Assembly (NCBI RefSeq): GCF_000808015.1
Contig: NZ_JWHR01000027.1
Location: 1 to 39,754, forward strand
Length of the DNA stretch: 39,754 bases
Reading direction: 5' to 3'
Source of the DNA: Terrisporobacter othiniensis
Lineage (GTDB): Bacteria; Bacillota; Clostridia; Peptostreptococcales; Peptostreptococcaceae
Part shown: piece by piece, positions 16,690 to 25,928 of the stretch
Numbering within the stretch: the stretch's first letter is position 1
Layout of the letters: every line of letters starts with the position of its first letter
The notes under the pieces: model-generated
Told to the model about the DNA's origin: nothing
Databases searched by the model: none
What the model saw: only the letters and a program-made list of their open reading frames with translations
Translations under genes and position numbers: made by a program

Positions 16690-18990
16690 ATGGAAAATAT
16701 TTTGGGATATATAGTTGGGGCTACTGTCTTTGGAAGTGCCACAGGTTTTATAATACTACTAATAAAAAACTTACTGAAAAATAAAATTAACAAAAGATAT
16801 GCATACTTACTTTGGATTATATTAGTAATAAAACTGATTATTCCATTTGGACCAGAAAGTAATATAAGTTTATTTAATAGCATACCAATAAATTTTAATA
16901 TGGAAAACATAGTGAGCAGTAATACAAATCAATTAGAAAGTAATAGTACTAATTTAGATGATATAAATAGTAATTCAAATGCTACACAAACTAATAGCTA
17001 TGTACAGACAGACAATAAAACTAATGAAGCAAATAGCACAGGCTCAACCTCTCAATACAATTACAGTAGTGGTAATGAGGAGAATGAAAATCTTGGACAA
17101 AATAGCCAAGTAATTGATAATACTGCCTCAACACCAATAGTAGGTATAAATAAAGATAAACTTTCAGCAATATTGTCAGTTGTGTGGTTATGTGGATTTA
17201 TATTTGCAATAGTTGGTCACATAGTAATTCATATTTATTTTATAAAAGACTTAAAAAAATCTTCTAAATTAAAATATGAAAGACTAGAAAAAATATTAAA
17301 AAACTGCAAATCACAATTAAATATAAAGAAAAATATTCAAGTAATAGTACATGATACAATAAACTCACCATCACTTGTGGGAATGTTTAAAGTGAAAATT
17401 ATTTTACCAAGCAACTTAATAAATTTAAGTGAAAAAGAGTTAACTCACATATTTTTACATGAATTATGTCATTACAAAAATAAAGATAATTACATAGATA
17501 ATTTACTTGGAGTGTTACAATGTGCACACTGGTTCAATCCACTTATTTATTACTATTTCAAAAAAATGAGAAATGATATGGAAATAGCTTGTGATGAAAG
17601 GGTATTAAGTGTTTTGAATGAAGATGAACATAATAAATACGGTATTACAATGCTTAATGTTTTAGAAAAAATTAGTTTTAATCCTAAAGTTAGAGTTGGA
17701 TTAAATATGGCTAATGATAAGAAAACTATGAGAGAAAGAGTAGAGCTAATAAAAAATAGTAAGAATTTCTCTAAGAAAAAGAAGTTATTTACAGTAACAG
17801 GTATAATTTGTTTACTTGTAGTGAGTGGAGTACTACTTACAAATGGAAAAACTATAAATGTGGATGATGACTTAGATAAGGCCATATCAAATGTTATCTT
17901 AGAAGAATATGGATCAGAATACGAAAAAAACTATCCCAAAATATATTCCGGGGAGGGAGAATTATCAGTAGAAGCTCATAAAATTTTAGGTAAATCTACT
18001 AAAAATAATAAAATAGAAATTTACTTAATAGCAACTTATGGAGATTATGAATTCCAAAATAATATATTTAATTTGGTACATGCTAGCTCACAAATACCTT
18101 TAAAAATAACATTTACAACTAATTCAAAAGAAGGAAGTAAATTAAAAGATAATGATAAATATTACTATGTAGATATGAAAATGGCAAGTGATGGAGCCAA
18201 TTTAGAAAAATCCATAAAAGATATGTTTCCAACAAAAGAAGCCTATAAAGCTTTGAATATTATAAATGGTGCCAAGGGATCAGAAAAGTTATTTGAAGAA
18301 ATAAACAAAGATGCAACCAAATATGTTGAAAGTTTAGGCAGAAAATCAAAGGTAACTTATCATTATGTACAAAAAGAAAATATAGATGAATCTGCATTAG
18401 ATAACATATGGAAGTTAAAAGAAGTAGGTACATATCCTGATTATATTGGAACTAGGGAAGTTATAGAAAATAAAAAAAGATATATTTATAGAACAGATTA
18501 TAGTAAAACAACTAAAGTCTTAAATTTTACAAAAACTAATGAAAATAATGAGGTAGTAGAAGAAATTTCATACGAAATAAATAATAACAAAGCAATAAAA
18601 ATAGACAGTGATAAATATATTTCTTTCAGAAAATACTCAGGAAGAGAATTTCTATATATTCAAGAAGACAAGGTTACATTTACAGCAAATGAAATAAAAA
18701 TAGTGAATAATGAAGCAAAAGTTTATGTAAAAGTGGAAAACAAAAGTGATAAAGATTTACATTTATCTATGGATAATTTAACTATAGGAAAAAACACAAA
18801 AAAAGTGGATGCTCAAGTTACTATAGGTGCAGGTGAAAGTCAAAATGATATTATAACTATTAAAGGAATATCAAAAATGAGTGATGTATACAATCCCCTT
18901 ACAGGAACGGGATTTAGAGGAACCATTTTAAGAAGAGATATGAATAACCCAGATGATGTACAACAAATAGACTATATAAACAAGATATAA
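16690..18990 (+). CDS. BlaR1/MecR1-type M56 sensor metallopeptidase
   Basis: 766 residues. Membrane segments lie at about 5-25, 36-53, 160-182 and 365-384, separated by an Asn/Ser/Thr-rich linker (about 78-150). The zinc protease motif is HELCH at 257-261, with the downstream EIACDER (298-304) supplying the third ligand as in M56 peptidases. The extracellular C-terminal 380 residues are not a penicillin-binding sensor: no STYK/SxN/KTG set is seen. They look like a different sensor domain with a beta-rich end. By family it should sense an envelope signal and destroy the BlaI-type repressor encoded upstream, opening the operon. It has an AAAAGGAAG ribosome site. Confidence 0.85.
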   Translation: MENILGYIVGATVFGSATGFIILLIKNLLKNKINKRYAYLLWIILVIKLIIPFGPESNISLFNSIPINFNMENIVSSNTNQLESNSTNLDDINSNSNATQTNSYVQTDNKTNEANSTGSTSQYNYSSGNEENENLGQNSQVIDNTASTPIVGINKDKLSAILSVVWLCGFIFAIVGHIVIHIYFIKDLKKSSKLKYERLEKILKNCKSQLNIKKNIQVIVHDTINSPSLVGMFKVKIILPSNLINLSEKELTHIFLHELCHYKNKDNYIDNLLGVLQCAHWFNPLIYYYFKKMRNDMEIACDERVLSVLNEDEHNKYGITMLNVLEKISFNPKVRVGLNMANDKKTMRERVELIKNSKNFSKKKKLFTVTGIICLLVVSGVLLTNGKTINVDDDLDKAISNVILEEYGSEYEKNYPKIYSGEGELSVEAHKILGKSTKNNKIEIYLIATYGDYEFQNNIFNLVHASSQIPLKITFTTNSKEGSKLKDNDKYYYVDMKMASDGANLEKSIKDMFPTKEAYKALNIINGAKGSEKLFEEINKDATKYVESLGRKSKVTYHYVQKENIDESALDNIWKLKEVGTYPDYIGTREVIENKKRYIYRTDYSKTTKVLNFTKTNENNEVVEEISYEINNNKAIKIDSDKYISFRKYSGREFLYIQEDKVTFTANEIKIVNNEAKVYVKVENKSDKDLHLSMDNLTIGKNTKKVDAQVTIGAGESQNDIITIKGISKMSDVYNPLTGTGFRGTILRRDMNNPDDVQQIDYINKI

Positions 18991-19013
18991 ATAAACTTCA
19001 TGGAGGATATACA

Positions 19014-19303
19014 ATGAAAAAAGAATAAGTTTAATACTGATAATAACAATAGTAGTTATAATTGGATATCTTGTAATGACTCCAATGATGGCACTTAGAC
19101 TTGCACTTTTTAAAACATGATTTCCCATAAAAGCAATTACATTGCAAGTTTCAGATCATCCTTATGAAGCAGATGTGCAAAGTAATGAAAAAATATATAC
19201 TTTGACAAATCCACCTACAGAAGAAGCTACTCAAGGAATACTAGAAAACTGGGTAGTGGCGAAATATGGAATTTTCTATGTTGGAGAATACTTGGGCTGG
19301 TAA
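19014..19303 (+). pseudogene. Dead third gene of the blaI-blaR1-like operon (small exported protein)
   Basis: GGAGGA and ATG at 19014 lead to MKKE-stop. One additional A in the A-run restores MKKRISLILIITIVVIIGYL, a good signal anchor, followed by about 75 residues ending GIFYVGEYLGW. A TGA also interrupts this frame (KT-stop-FPIKAITLQV). Two lesions make it dead if the sequence is right. It sits 23 bp after the M56 gene, as an accessory exported protein would. Confidence 0.65.
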
Positions 19304-19314
19304 GTATATAAAAT

Positions 19315-19351
19315 AATCCCCCTTACGTTTAAAATAGACGTAAGGGGGATT
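19315..19351. terminator. Bidirectional terminator between convergent operons
   Basis: AATCCCCCTTACGT and ACGTAAGGGGGATT form a perfect 14-bp stem, the strongest hairpin in the window. It separates the bla-like operon from prfC. Confidence 0.9.
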
Positions 19352-19358
19352 AAATTTA

Positions 19359-20957
19359 TTATAAAGAAGTTTCTCTTAAAACTAAACCTTCATTTCTTTC
19401 AGCTAGAGTTCTAACAGACCATTCATTTGCGAATAATACTACTGGATTTCTATTTTTATCTTCAACTAGTAATGTATCCATTGGCATTGAAAGCTTACCA
19501 AATTTAGAAAGATCATTTTCAACCCAACGTAGATGGGCGTAAGGTAGTGGATACATCATTACATCAACACCATATTCTTGTTTTAGACGATATTCTAAAA
19601 CTTCGAACTGAAGTACACCAACAACTCCAACGATAAGTTCTTCCATACCACCATTAGGTTGTTTGAATACTTGTATAGCACCCTCTTCTGATAATTGAGT
19701 AACACCTTTTACAAATTGCTTTCTCTTAAGAGCATTTTTTGTAGATACTTTCATAAAGTGTTCAGGAGCAAATTGTGGTATACCAGTGTATTGTAAGTTT
19801 GATTGTTTTGCACTTAATGTATCACCAATATTAAATATTCCTGGATCGTGTATACCAATGATGTCACCTGGGTATGCTTTATCAATCATTACACGGTCTT
19901 GAGCCACGAACTGTTGAGGTTGTGAAAGTTTAATTTTTTTACCTCTTTGAACATGGTTTACTGTCATACCTTTTTCGAATTCACCAGAGCAAATTCTAAG
20001 GAATGCGATTCTATCTCTGTGATTTTTATCCATATTAGCTTGGATTTTAAATATAAATCCTGAGAAGTTATCAGATGTAGGGTCAATTTCACCTAAATTA
20101 CTTTTACGAGCAGTTGGTGGTGTTGTTATATCTAGGAACGATTCCAAAAATGGCTCCACACCAAAGTTAGTAAGGGCACTTCCGAAGAATACTGGTGTTA
20201 ATTCACCCTTTAATATTGTTTCTAAGTCAAAATTATCCCCAGCAATATCTAAAAGTTCAATATCTTCTAATAGTTTTTCGTGAAGGTCATGACCTAATAA
20301 ATCAGTGAACTTCTCATCAGATGGATCACCAGTTATACAGCTGGCAATAGCTTGTCCATGGTTACCATCATCAAATACTTCAACTTGATTTTTATGACGA
20401 TTAAATACACCTTTGAATTCTTTACCAGAACCAATTGGCCAGTTTACTGGACAAGAACGAATTCCTAGAACATTTTCAATATCTTCAAGTAATTCAAATG
20501 GGTCTTTACCTTGACGGTCCATTTTATTTATAAATGTGAATATTGGAATTCCTCTCATTTTACAAACATGGAATAATTTCTTTGTTTGTGCCTCAACCCC
20601 TTTAGCAGAGTCGATAACCATTACTGCAGAGTCTGCAGCCATAAGAGTTCTATAAGTGTCTTCACTGAAATCTTGATGACCAGGAGTATCAAGAATATTT
20701 ATACAAAAGTTATCATATTCAAATTGAAGAACACTTGATGCAACAGAGATACCTCTTTGTTTCTCTATCTCCATCCAGTCAGATACTGCATGTTTTTGAG
20801 ATCTTCTTGATTTAACTGAACCGGCTTCACGAATGGCTCCACCATATAATAGAAACTTTTCAGTTAATGTAGTTTTTCCTGCATCGGGATGTGAAATGAT
20901 TGCGAAGGTTCTTCTTCTTTTAACCTCATTAATCAAGTTTAAATTTTGTTCTGTCAT
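19359..20957 (-). CDS. prfC: Peptide chain release factor 3
   Basis: 532 residues, the normal RF3 length. This translational GTPase removes RF1/RF2 from the ribosome after peptide release. The G domain shows the P-loop SHPDAGKTTLTEK (about 18-30), the switch region KQRGISVASS, DTPGHQDFSEDT and the NKMDR guanine motif. Domain II and the RF3-specific C-terminal domain follow (the EEGAIQVFKQPNGGMEELIV block). The start follows AAAGGATGAT. It is transcribed alone, against its neighbour, and its codons are more conservative than those of the accessory genes. Confidence 0.97.
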   Translation of the reverse strand: MTEQNLNLINEVKRRRTFAIISHPDAGKTTLTEKFLLYGGAIREAGSVKSRRSQKHAVSDWMEIEKQRGISVASSVLQFEYDNFCINILDTPGHQDFSEDTYRTLMAADSAVMVIDSAKGVEAQTKKLFHVCKMRGIPIFTFINKMDRQGKDPFELLEDIENVLGIRSCPVNWPIGSGKEFKGVFNRHKNQVEVFDDGNHGQAIASCITGDPSDEKFTDLLGHDLHEKLLEDIELLDIAGDNFDLETILKGELTPVFFGSALTNFGVEPFLESFLDITTPPTARKSNLGEIDPTSDNFSGFIFKIQANMDKNHRDRIAFLRICSGEFEKGMTVNHVQRGKKIKLSQPQQFVAQDRVMIDKAYPGDIIGIHDPGIFNIGDTLSAKQSNLQYTGIPQFAPEHFMKVSTKNALKRKQFVKGVTQLSEEGAIQVFKQPNGGMEELIVGVVGVLQFEVLEYRLKQEYGVDVMMYPLPYAHLRWVENDLSKFGKLSMPMDTLLVEDKNRNPVVLFANEWSVRTLAERNEGLVLRETSL

Positions 20958-21380
20958 TTTTTATCATCCTTTATTTTAAATTTATGATTATGCAAATATA
21001 AAAATATATTTATTAGTAGTTTTAAGATGAACATAATTATATATGTACTATAAAAAACTACAATACTAATTGATATTATAACTTTAATCAAAAACTGTCA
21101 ATATAGAAATAGAGGAAAGAGCAGAAAACATAAACCAAATAATAATGCTACTACAAAGACATGATACTATAGGTAACGTACTTAAAAAATAAACGAAAAA
21201 AATCTACGAATAAAGTAAAAATAATGGAACATTTGTATAAAAATATTGTTATTTATTGAAATAATAAATAATTGAAAATAATGGATATATAGATTGATAA
21301 ATTATATAAGTTATATTATTATTATATATAACTGAAATGATATACAGAAAATTCAGAAAAATAAAAGGGGGAATAGAAAT
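20958..21380. other. AT-rich divergent intergenic region, no gene seen
   Basis: The 423 bases carry the divergent control regions of prfC and the M28 peptidase gene. No ORF with a ribosome site, hairpin or repeat stood out, and no promoter can be picked with confidence in such AT-rich sequence. Confidence 0.5.
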
Positions 21381-22364
21381 ATGATAAAAAGAAAAAAGGC
21401 ACTACCAGCAATACTAATAGCTACATTAATGATGACTACAGCTTCATTTGCAACACCTAATAAAGATATGCAAAAATTAGAAAAGGTATTTTTAAACAGA
21501 GTAAACGAAAATAGAGCAATGAATCATATAGAAGTTTTATCAGAAGACATAGGGGTTAGAGTAAGTGGAACAAAAGAAGAATACGAGGCAGCAAAATACA
21601 TAGAGAAACAGTTCAAATCAATGGGGTATAAGACAGAAATACAAGAATTCAAATTTGTTAGAGGTGGACAAGAAGTAACTTCATGGAATGTAATTGCAAC
21701 TATGAAACCTGGAGTTAAAGGTATAAAAAATGATAAAAATGATACGAATAAAATTGTACATTTAACAGCGCATTATGATAGCGTTCCAAAAGCTCCAGGG
21801 GCAAATGATAACGCTTCAGGTGTTGCTTCAATGTTAGAAATAGCAAAATCAATGACTAGTATGGATATAGACAAAGAAGTAAGATTCGTAGCTTGTGGAT
21901 CAGAAGAAGTTGGACTTAAAGGATCATATGCATATGTAGATTCTTTGACAGAAGATGAAATAAATAGAAGTGAAGGGAATTTTAATTTAGACATGGTTGC
22001 TACAGCATACGAGCCATGTACGGAACTTGCAGTATATACATATAATCAAGGTGAAAATGTTATAACGGACTATATGAAAAAAGCAGGAGAAAAAATTTCT
22101 TATTTATCAAATGATGAAGTAGAATATAATGGAGAGTATGATGGACCTATGGGATCTTCAGACCATGTGCCATTTGCTAAAAAAGGTATACCTTCAGCAT
22201 TATTTATAAATGTAGATCCAGCAAAGAAAGATGACCCAAGATCAGCTATAGAGCCATACTATCATAAGCCAGAAGATCATACAGGAAATGTAAGTGTTGA
22301 TAGATTAGAAAGAACTGTAAAATTAGTTGGACTAGCAACTCTAGATGCATTAAATGTTGATTAA
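21381..22364 (+). CDS. Secreted M28-family zinc aminopeptidase
   Basis: 327 residues with a signal peptide (KRKK, hydrophobic core, cleavage after about residue 24, TASFA). The M28 di-zinc site is complete: H131 and D133 in HYDS, D143 in GANDNASG, E175-E176 (general base and ligand), D204 in NLDM and H262 in SDHVPF. The N-terminal segment SGTKEEYEAAKYIEKQF is typical of these peptidases. The protein should release N-terminal amino acids from peptides outside the cell. It has a strong AAAAGGGGG ribosome site. No protease-associated domain is inserted and no cell-wall anchor is seen. Confidence 0.9.
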   Translation: MIKRKKALPAILIATLMMTTASFATPNKDMQKLEKVFLNRVNENRAMNHIEVLSEDIGVRVSGTKEEYEAAKYIEKQFKSMGYKTEIQEFKFVRGGQEVTSWNVIATMKPGVKGIKNDKNDTNKIVHLTAHYDSVPKAPGANDNASGVASMLEIAKSMTSMDIDKEVRFVACGSEEVGLKGSYAYVDSLTEDEINRSEGNFNLDMVATAYEPCTELAVYTYNQGENVITDYMKKAGEKISYLSNDEVEYNGEYDGPMGSSDHVPFAKKGIPSALFINVDPAKKDDPRSAIEPYYHKPEDHTGNVSVDRLERTVKLVGLATLDALNVD

Positions 22365-22369
22365 TTAAT

Positions 22370-22696
22370 ATGAGTATAAAAAGTACATATAATTGGATTG
22401 AAACACCTGATGATTATTATAAAACTTATTTATTAATTGAAACTTGTAACAACTCAATATATTACATTTTATCTGATGAAGATAAAGGAATAATTTATAG
22501 AGCTGGTTTTTTCGAGGCAGGTGGAGATTTTAAAGTTTATAAATACTATAAAAGTACATGGATTATTATGTGTGAAGGGTTTGGTTCTCCAACCAGCCAA
22601 GCGCTACATATTGGTAATGTAGATAATATTTATAGAGCCAGCACTAATTACAATATATATGATTTGTTTACGGGAGATAACATAATAGAGTTATAA
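22370..22696 (+). CDS. Small unknown protein
   Basis: 108 residues rich in Tyr and acidic residues, with a GFFEAGGDFKVYKYYKSTW segment. Its ATG is 5 bp after the M28 stop and has no ribosome site of its own, so expression would rely on coupling to the upstream gene. No signal peptide or membrane segment. A terminator lies about 110 bp downstream. The composition suggests a real soluble protein, but I do not know the family. Confidence 0.5.
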   Translation: MSIKSTYNWIETPDDYYKTYLLIETCNNSIYYILSDEDKGIIYRAGFFEAGGDFKVYKYYKSTWIIMCEGFGSPTSQALHIGNVDNIYRASTNYNIYDLFTGDNIIEL

Positions 22697-22808
22697 AATG
22701 GATGAAAAAGATAAAATACTAAAAATGTAGTTCGTTTAAATTTATAATACTTATTATAATGAAGTATAAGGTAATGTAAAATAATTTGTGCTTTTAGATT
22801 AAATAAAA

Positions 22809-22841
22809 TTGCTGTAGAGTAAGGGAATTACTCTACAGCAA
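22809..22841. terminator. Bidirectional terminator
   Basis: TTGCTGTAGAGTAA and TTACTCTACAGCAA form a perfect 14-bp stem with a GGGAA loop. A-runs and T-runs on both sides let it serve the plus-strand small gene and the minus-strand ligase-fragment transcript. Confidence 0.88.
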
Positions 22842-22859
22842 AAATTAATTTAAACTCTC

Positions 22860-22895
22860 TTAGTTGAAAATATATCTAAGTAACTCTTTTATCAT
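22860..22895 (-). CDS. Possible 11-residue micro-ORF with ideal ribosome site
   Basis: On the minus strand AGGAGGTG stands 4 bases before an ATG (22895) that reads MIKELLRYIFN then TAA. It follows the ligase-fragment stop by about 25 bp and the terminator hairpin follows it. The site is much stronger than chance would give. It could be a tiny peptide gene or the remaining start of a deleted gene. Confidence 0.35.
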   Translation of the reverse strand: MIKELLRYIFN

Positions 22896-22919
22896 TACAC
22901 CTCCTGGAACAAGGTGTAT

Positions 22920-23399
22920 TTAAAACAAGCTGATAACATTACTATTATCACAAGATGAACGCAAGTCACCCAAATTCTTAGTTATTTTATTGATAGAAGC
23001 TACACTCATGCCCAAGCCTAAATCTTTTGTAATTATTCCAGTAAGAAGCTCTTCTATATCTGGAAAAAATGCCATATAGTCTTTAAACTCTTGTTTTACT
23101 AAATCATTATCTCTGTTTGCAGCAAGTTTGTCCAACATATAAAAAACAGGATACACATCATCTAGAGTATCTGTTACCTGCAAATCTAAAATATTTCTCT
23201 GAACATCATCGCCGAAATTTATATGGGGGCTATATGCATATTTTATTACCTCTTTTAAAGTTTCGTTTTCCATATATTGAGATAAAATTGCTTTTTTATT
23301 AATTAAAGAAGGTGTACTTCTTATTTGTCTGAATATTTCCTGTACCTTTATTAGATCTCTTACACTATTAATTAAACTTTCTACATTTTCTAATATCAT
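22920..23399 (-). CDS. Stand-alone N-terminal domain of a T4-type ATP-dependent DNA ligase
   Basis: 159 residues. It resembles the helical N-terminal DNA-binding domain of phage T4-type ligases: a start MILENVESLINSV, then NKKAILSQYMENETLKEVIK (T4 ligase has a KQKQAILEKNKDNELLKRV-like segment) and the closing ITKDLGLGMSVASINKI (T4: MRDLECGASVSIANKV). The adenylation domain, with its KxDG lysine, and the OB fold are absent, and the following 80 bp contain only the micro-ORF and terminator. It cannot seal DNA by itself. It is either a phage-gene truncation that happens to be open or a domesticated DNA-binding domain. The ribosome site TTGGAGTG is good. Confidence 0.62.
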   Translation of the reverse strand: MILENVESLINSVRDLIKVQEIFRQIRSTPSLINKKAILSQYMENETLKEVIKYAYSPHINFGDDVQRNILDLQVTDTLDDVYPVFYMLDKLAANRDNDLVKQEFKDYMAFFPDIEELLTGIITKDLGLGMSVASINKITKNLGDLRSSCDNSNVISLF

Positions 23400-23705
23400 T
23401 TATATACACTCCAATTAAATTATTTTGTGGGTATTTCTTTTTTAACTTTATATAATTGTAGGTTATATTTGATAAAAGGTCACTTAATAGTTTGGTTTTG
23501 AATGAAAGTCCTTAATAATTAAATGATTAGATAAAATAAGGTCAATTTTTACAAAATAGATTTATACTGGAAGTTTAATATTTAAAACAAAAGTAAGTAT
23601 TTACTATTTAATCTGCTGTTTATTAAAGGAACAACTCCTTGAAAACTTAAAATATTTTAAACATATATTTACTCAGTCAAAGGAGTTTCCCATATTGGAT
23701 AAATA
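23400..23705. other. AT-rich intergenic region, no gene seen
   Basis: It holds the upstream region of the ligase-domain gene. An imperfect inverted pair, AACTCCTTGA near 23632 and TCAAAGGAGTT near 23680, with a long loop may end the oxidoreductase transcript on the minus strand. The hairpin is weak. Confidence 0.35.
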
Positions 23706-24710
23706 TTATTTATTATCAGCAGGAAAAACTATATTAAGATCCTGTCTAATTTTATCCATAGTAAGCATAGTATTAAGAGTATTTTCTAAAGTATTAAAAG
23801 AAGAATAAACTGCATCACTATGGCTCAACTCAACTAATTTAATAAACTCCTCAATCTCATAATACATATTATTTTCATGCTGTTTAACACCTATATCCTC
23901 CACAGTACCATCCCTATAAACAATCTTTATATTCTCAAAATTATTCATCTTATCAATTATAATACTTCCTTTTTCACCTTGGATCTCAGATGGAATATAA
24001 GAGTTTGCAATCTTGGAATAAATCACCACAGCATCCATAGTACCATAATCCAGAATTGCACTTCCTTGACCATCTACACCAGTACTTAGAAGAAAAGTAT
24101 TAGATTTTATATTATTTGGAGGCCCAAACAAATTTATAATAGGAGCCAAACAGTAAACACCAATATCCATAAGAGCACCATTGGACAATTCTTTTTTGAA
24201 TGCATTTAAAATAGTACCTTCCTTGTATTTATCATATCTAGAAGAGTACTGGCAAAAGCTTGCAAAACATCTTCTAATTTCCCCTATTTTGTGAAGATTA
24301 TCTTTTAAGATTTTGAAATTCGGAGTAACAGTGATTCTCATAGCCTCCATTATTACCACATTATTTTCTTTAGCAGTATTTATCATATTCAATGCTTCCT
24401 TATAATTTGAAGCAAATGCCTTTTCACAAAGGACATGTTTCTTATTTTGTAAAAATAATATGGCTTGGTCATGATGAATTGCATTTGGTGAAGCAATGTA
24501 GATAGCATCTAAATTTTCATCTTTTGCCATGTCCTCTAAACATGTGGAGTACTTGTCAAAGTTGTATTTGTCCTTGAAACTTATGGCTGTGGATTCACTT
24601 CTTGAGTAGAAAGTATGTAGATTTAAGTTTTCAAATTCTGCGGCTGCTTCTAGGAAGGTGTCTACTATGAACCCGCTTCCTATTACACCTAAGTTAATGA
24701 TTTTTTTCAT
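23706..24710 (-). CDS. Gfo/Idh/MocA-family NAD(P)-dependent oxidoreductase
   Basis: 334 residues. An N-terminal Rossmann fold with GVIGSGFIVDTFL (about 8-20) is followed by IYIASPNAIHHDQAI and the family CEKAFASN motif, a variant of the usual EKP that binds the nicotinamide. The C-terminal alpha/beta domain includes GALMDIGVYCLAPIINLFG, with the conserved Asp/Tyr area. Members oxidise or reduce sugars, inositols and similar ring compounds; the substrate cannot be told from sequence. The gene stands alone with an AAGGAG ribosome site. Confidence 0.9.
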   Translation of the reverse strand: MKKIINLGVIGSGFIVDTFLEAAAEFENLNLHTFYSRSESTAISFKDKYNFDKYSTCLEDMAKDENLDAIYIASPNAIHHDQAILFLQNKKHVLCEKAFASNYKEALNMINTAKENNVVIMEAMRITVTPNFKILKDNLHKIGEIRRCFASFCQYSSRYDKYKEGTILNAFKKELSNGALMDIGVYCLAPIINLFGPPNNIKSNTFLLSTGVDGQGSAILDYGTMDAVVIYSKIANSYIPSEIQGEKGSIIIDKMNNFENIKIVYRDGTVEDIGVKQHENNMYYEIEEFIKLVELSHSDAVYSSFNTLENTLNTMLTMDKIRQDLNIVFPADNK

Positions 24711-24947
24711 ATGGTATCTCCTTGATAGTATTTGTAATAAATTTCACTATATTTTTAACTATATCAAATATGGGAATTTTATGCAGTATTATATTTTGGG
24801 GGAAGGAATTAAGTTGGTGGAATAGGATAGAGTTTATGTCAATAACTTGTTAAAATAATAATAGATAGAATCACTAGAAGTTAGAGTTTTAAATAACAAA
24901 ATAGGACTTATTATAACAATATAAATGGAAAATTCTTATATAAGCCA

Positions 24948-24956
24948 TGATATAAT
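24948..24956 (+). promoter_or_regulatory. Extended -10 promoter of the TIR-SIR2 operon
   Basis: TGATATAAT is an extended -10 (TGnTATAAT). No good -35 hexamer lies 17 bp upstream, as expected for this promoter type. Transcription would start near 24963, just before the GGGGGAG ribosome site of the TIR gene. Confidence 0.55.
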
Positions 24957-24984
24957 GAATTTAATAATATAATGGGGGAGAAAA

Positions 24985-25851
24985 ATGAAGAAGATTTTTA
25001 TTAGCCATAATAGTCAAGATAAAGATAAAATAGATGAATTAGTAACATCTTTAAAAATGCTAGGGTGTAAGGTATTTTATTCATCAGAAGCAAGTACAAA
25101 TAGTATTGAATTCGGACAAGACTTTTATATCAAAATAAAGGAAGAAATATTAAATTCTGAATTAGTTATATTTATGGTATCTAGTAATTTTTATGAAAGT
25201 ATACCATCACTAATAGAAGTTGGAATAGCTTACGGAGCAAAGAAAAAAATGATACCTGTAGGTTTTAAATGTGGAAATTATGAAAACGTATTAAAAGGGA
25301 TATTTAATACAAATAATAGACTTCCATGTTTGGATGCTGAAAATGATGTGCTGAAGCTGTTAAAAGATGTTTCAGGAAGTGATGACATAATAGAAATTAA
25401 TAACTTAACCAAAAGGATACTTAATAAGACAATAGAAAGTGATAATTTAAATATAGTAGATGATAGTGTTGTTACAATAATTGAGCCTGATAGAATGAAA
25501 AGTGAAGAACCAGTTATGTCAATTGTAAATAAGTTTAAGAATTTAAGAGACATAGATTATATATTAATAAAGTACATAGTTGAAACAAGAACATATTATT
25601 TTAATTTTGAGAATGAATATGATTATTGGGGGATTAAATATGATAGATGGTTAAAAAGGTTAGGTTTAGATAGGGATAATGATTATGATGGATTTTTAAA
25701 TTATTTAAAGTTATTAAAAATTTGTGAAGATAATCCAAGCTTTTTAAAATTAGACTTAATTGTAGTTGAAGCTTTAGAACATATTTATGAGAGGGATATC
25801 CTTAAAATTAATGAAGCTATAGCAAAGAATATTGATGAGATACCTTTTTAA
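24985..25851 (+). CDS. TIR-domain protein, probable NADase or signal-producing defence enzyme
   Basis: 288 residues. A bacterial TIR domain (Toll/TIR_2 type) covers about 1-130: KKIFISHNSQDKDKIDELV start, LGCKVFYSSEASTNSIEFGQ with the BB-loop region, then LVIFMVSSNFYESIPSLIEVG, where E78 aligns with the catalytic glutamate of NAD-cleaving TIRs. A linker follows, then an unrecognised C-terminal domain (about 175-288, Trp/Tyr/Asp-rich, DYWGIKYDRWLKRLGL). TIR proteins in bacterial immunity either deplete NAD or make cyclic ADP-ribose-type messengers. It is the first gene of an operon with a 192-aa unknown and a SIR2 protein. The GGGGGAG ribosome site is strong. Confidence 0.88.
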   Translation: MKKIFISHNSQDKDKIDELVTSLKMLGCKVFYSSEASTNSIEFGQDFYIKIKEEILNSELVIFMVSSNFYESIPSLIEVGIAYGAKKKMIPVGFKCGNYENVLKGIFNTNNRLPCLDAENDVLKLLKDVSGSDDIIEINNLTKRILNKTIESDNLNIVDDSVVTIIEPDRMKSEEPVMSIVNKFKNLRDIDYILIKYIVETRTYYFNFENEYDYWGIKYDRWLKRLGLDRDNDYDGFLNYLKLLKICEDNPSFLKLDLIVVEALEHIYERDILKINEAIAKNIDEIPF

Positions 25852-25928
25852 AAGGATATCAGGCTAATAGTATTAATACAATATAGTTTTGTATATATGA
25901 TACTCAATAAATTTATAAAGAGGAGAAT

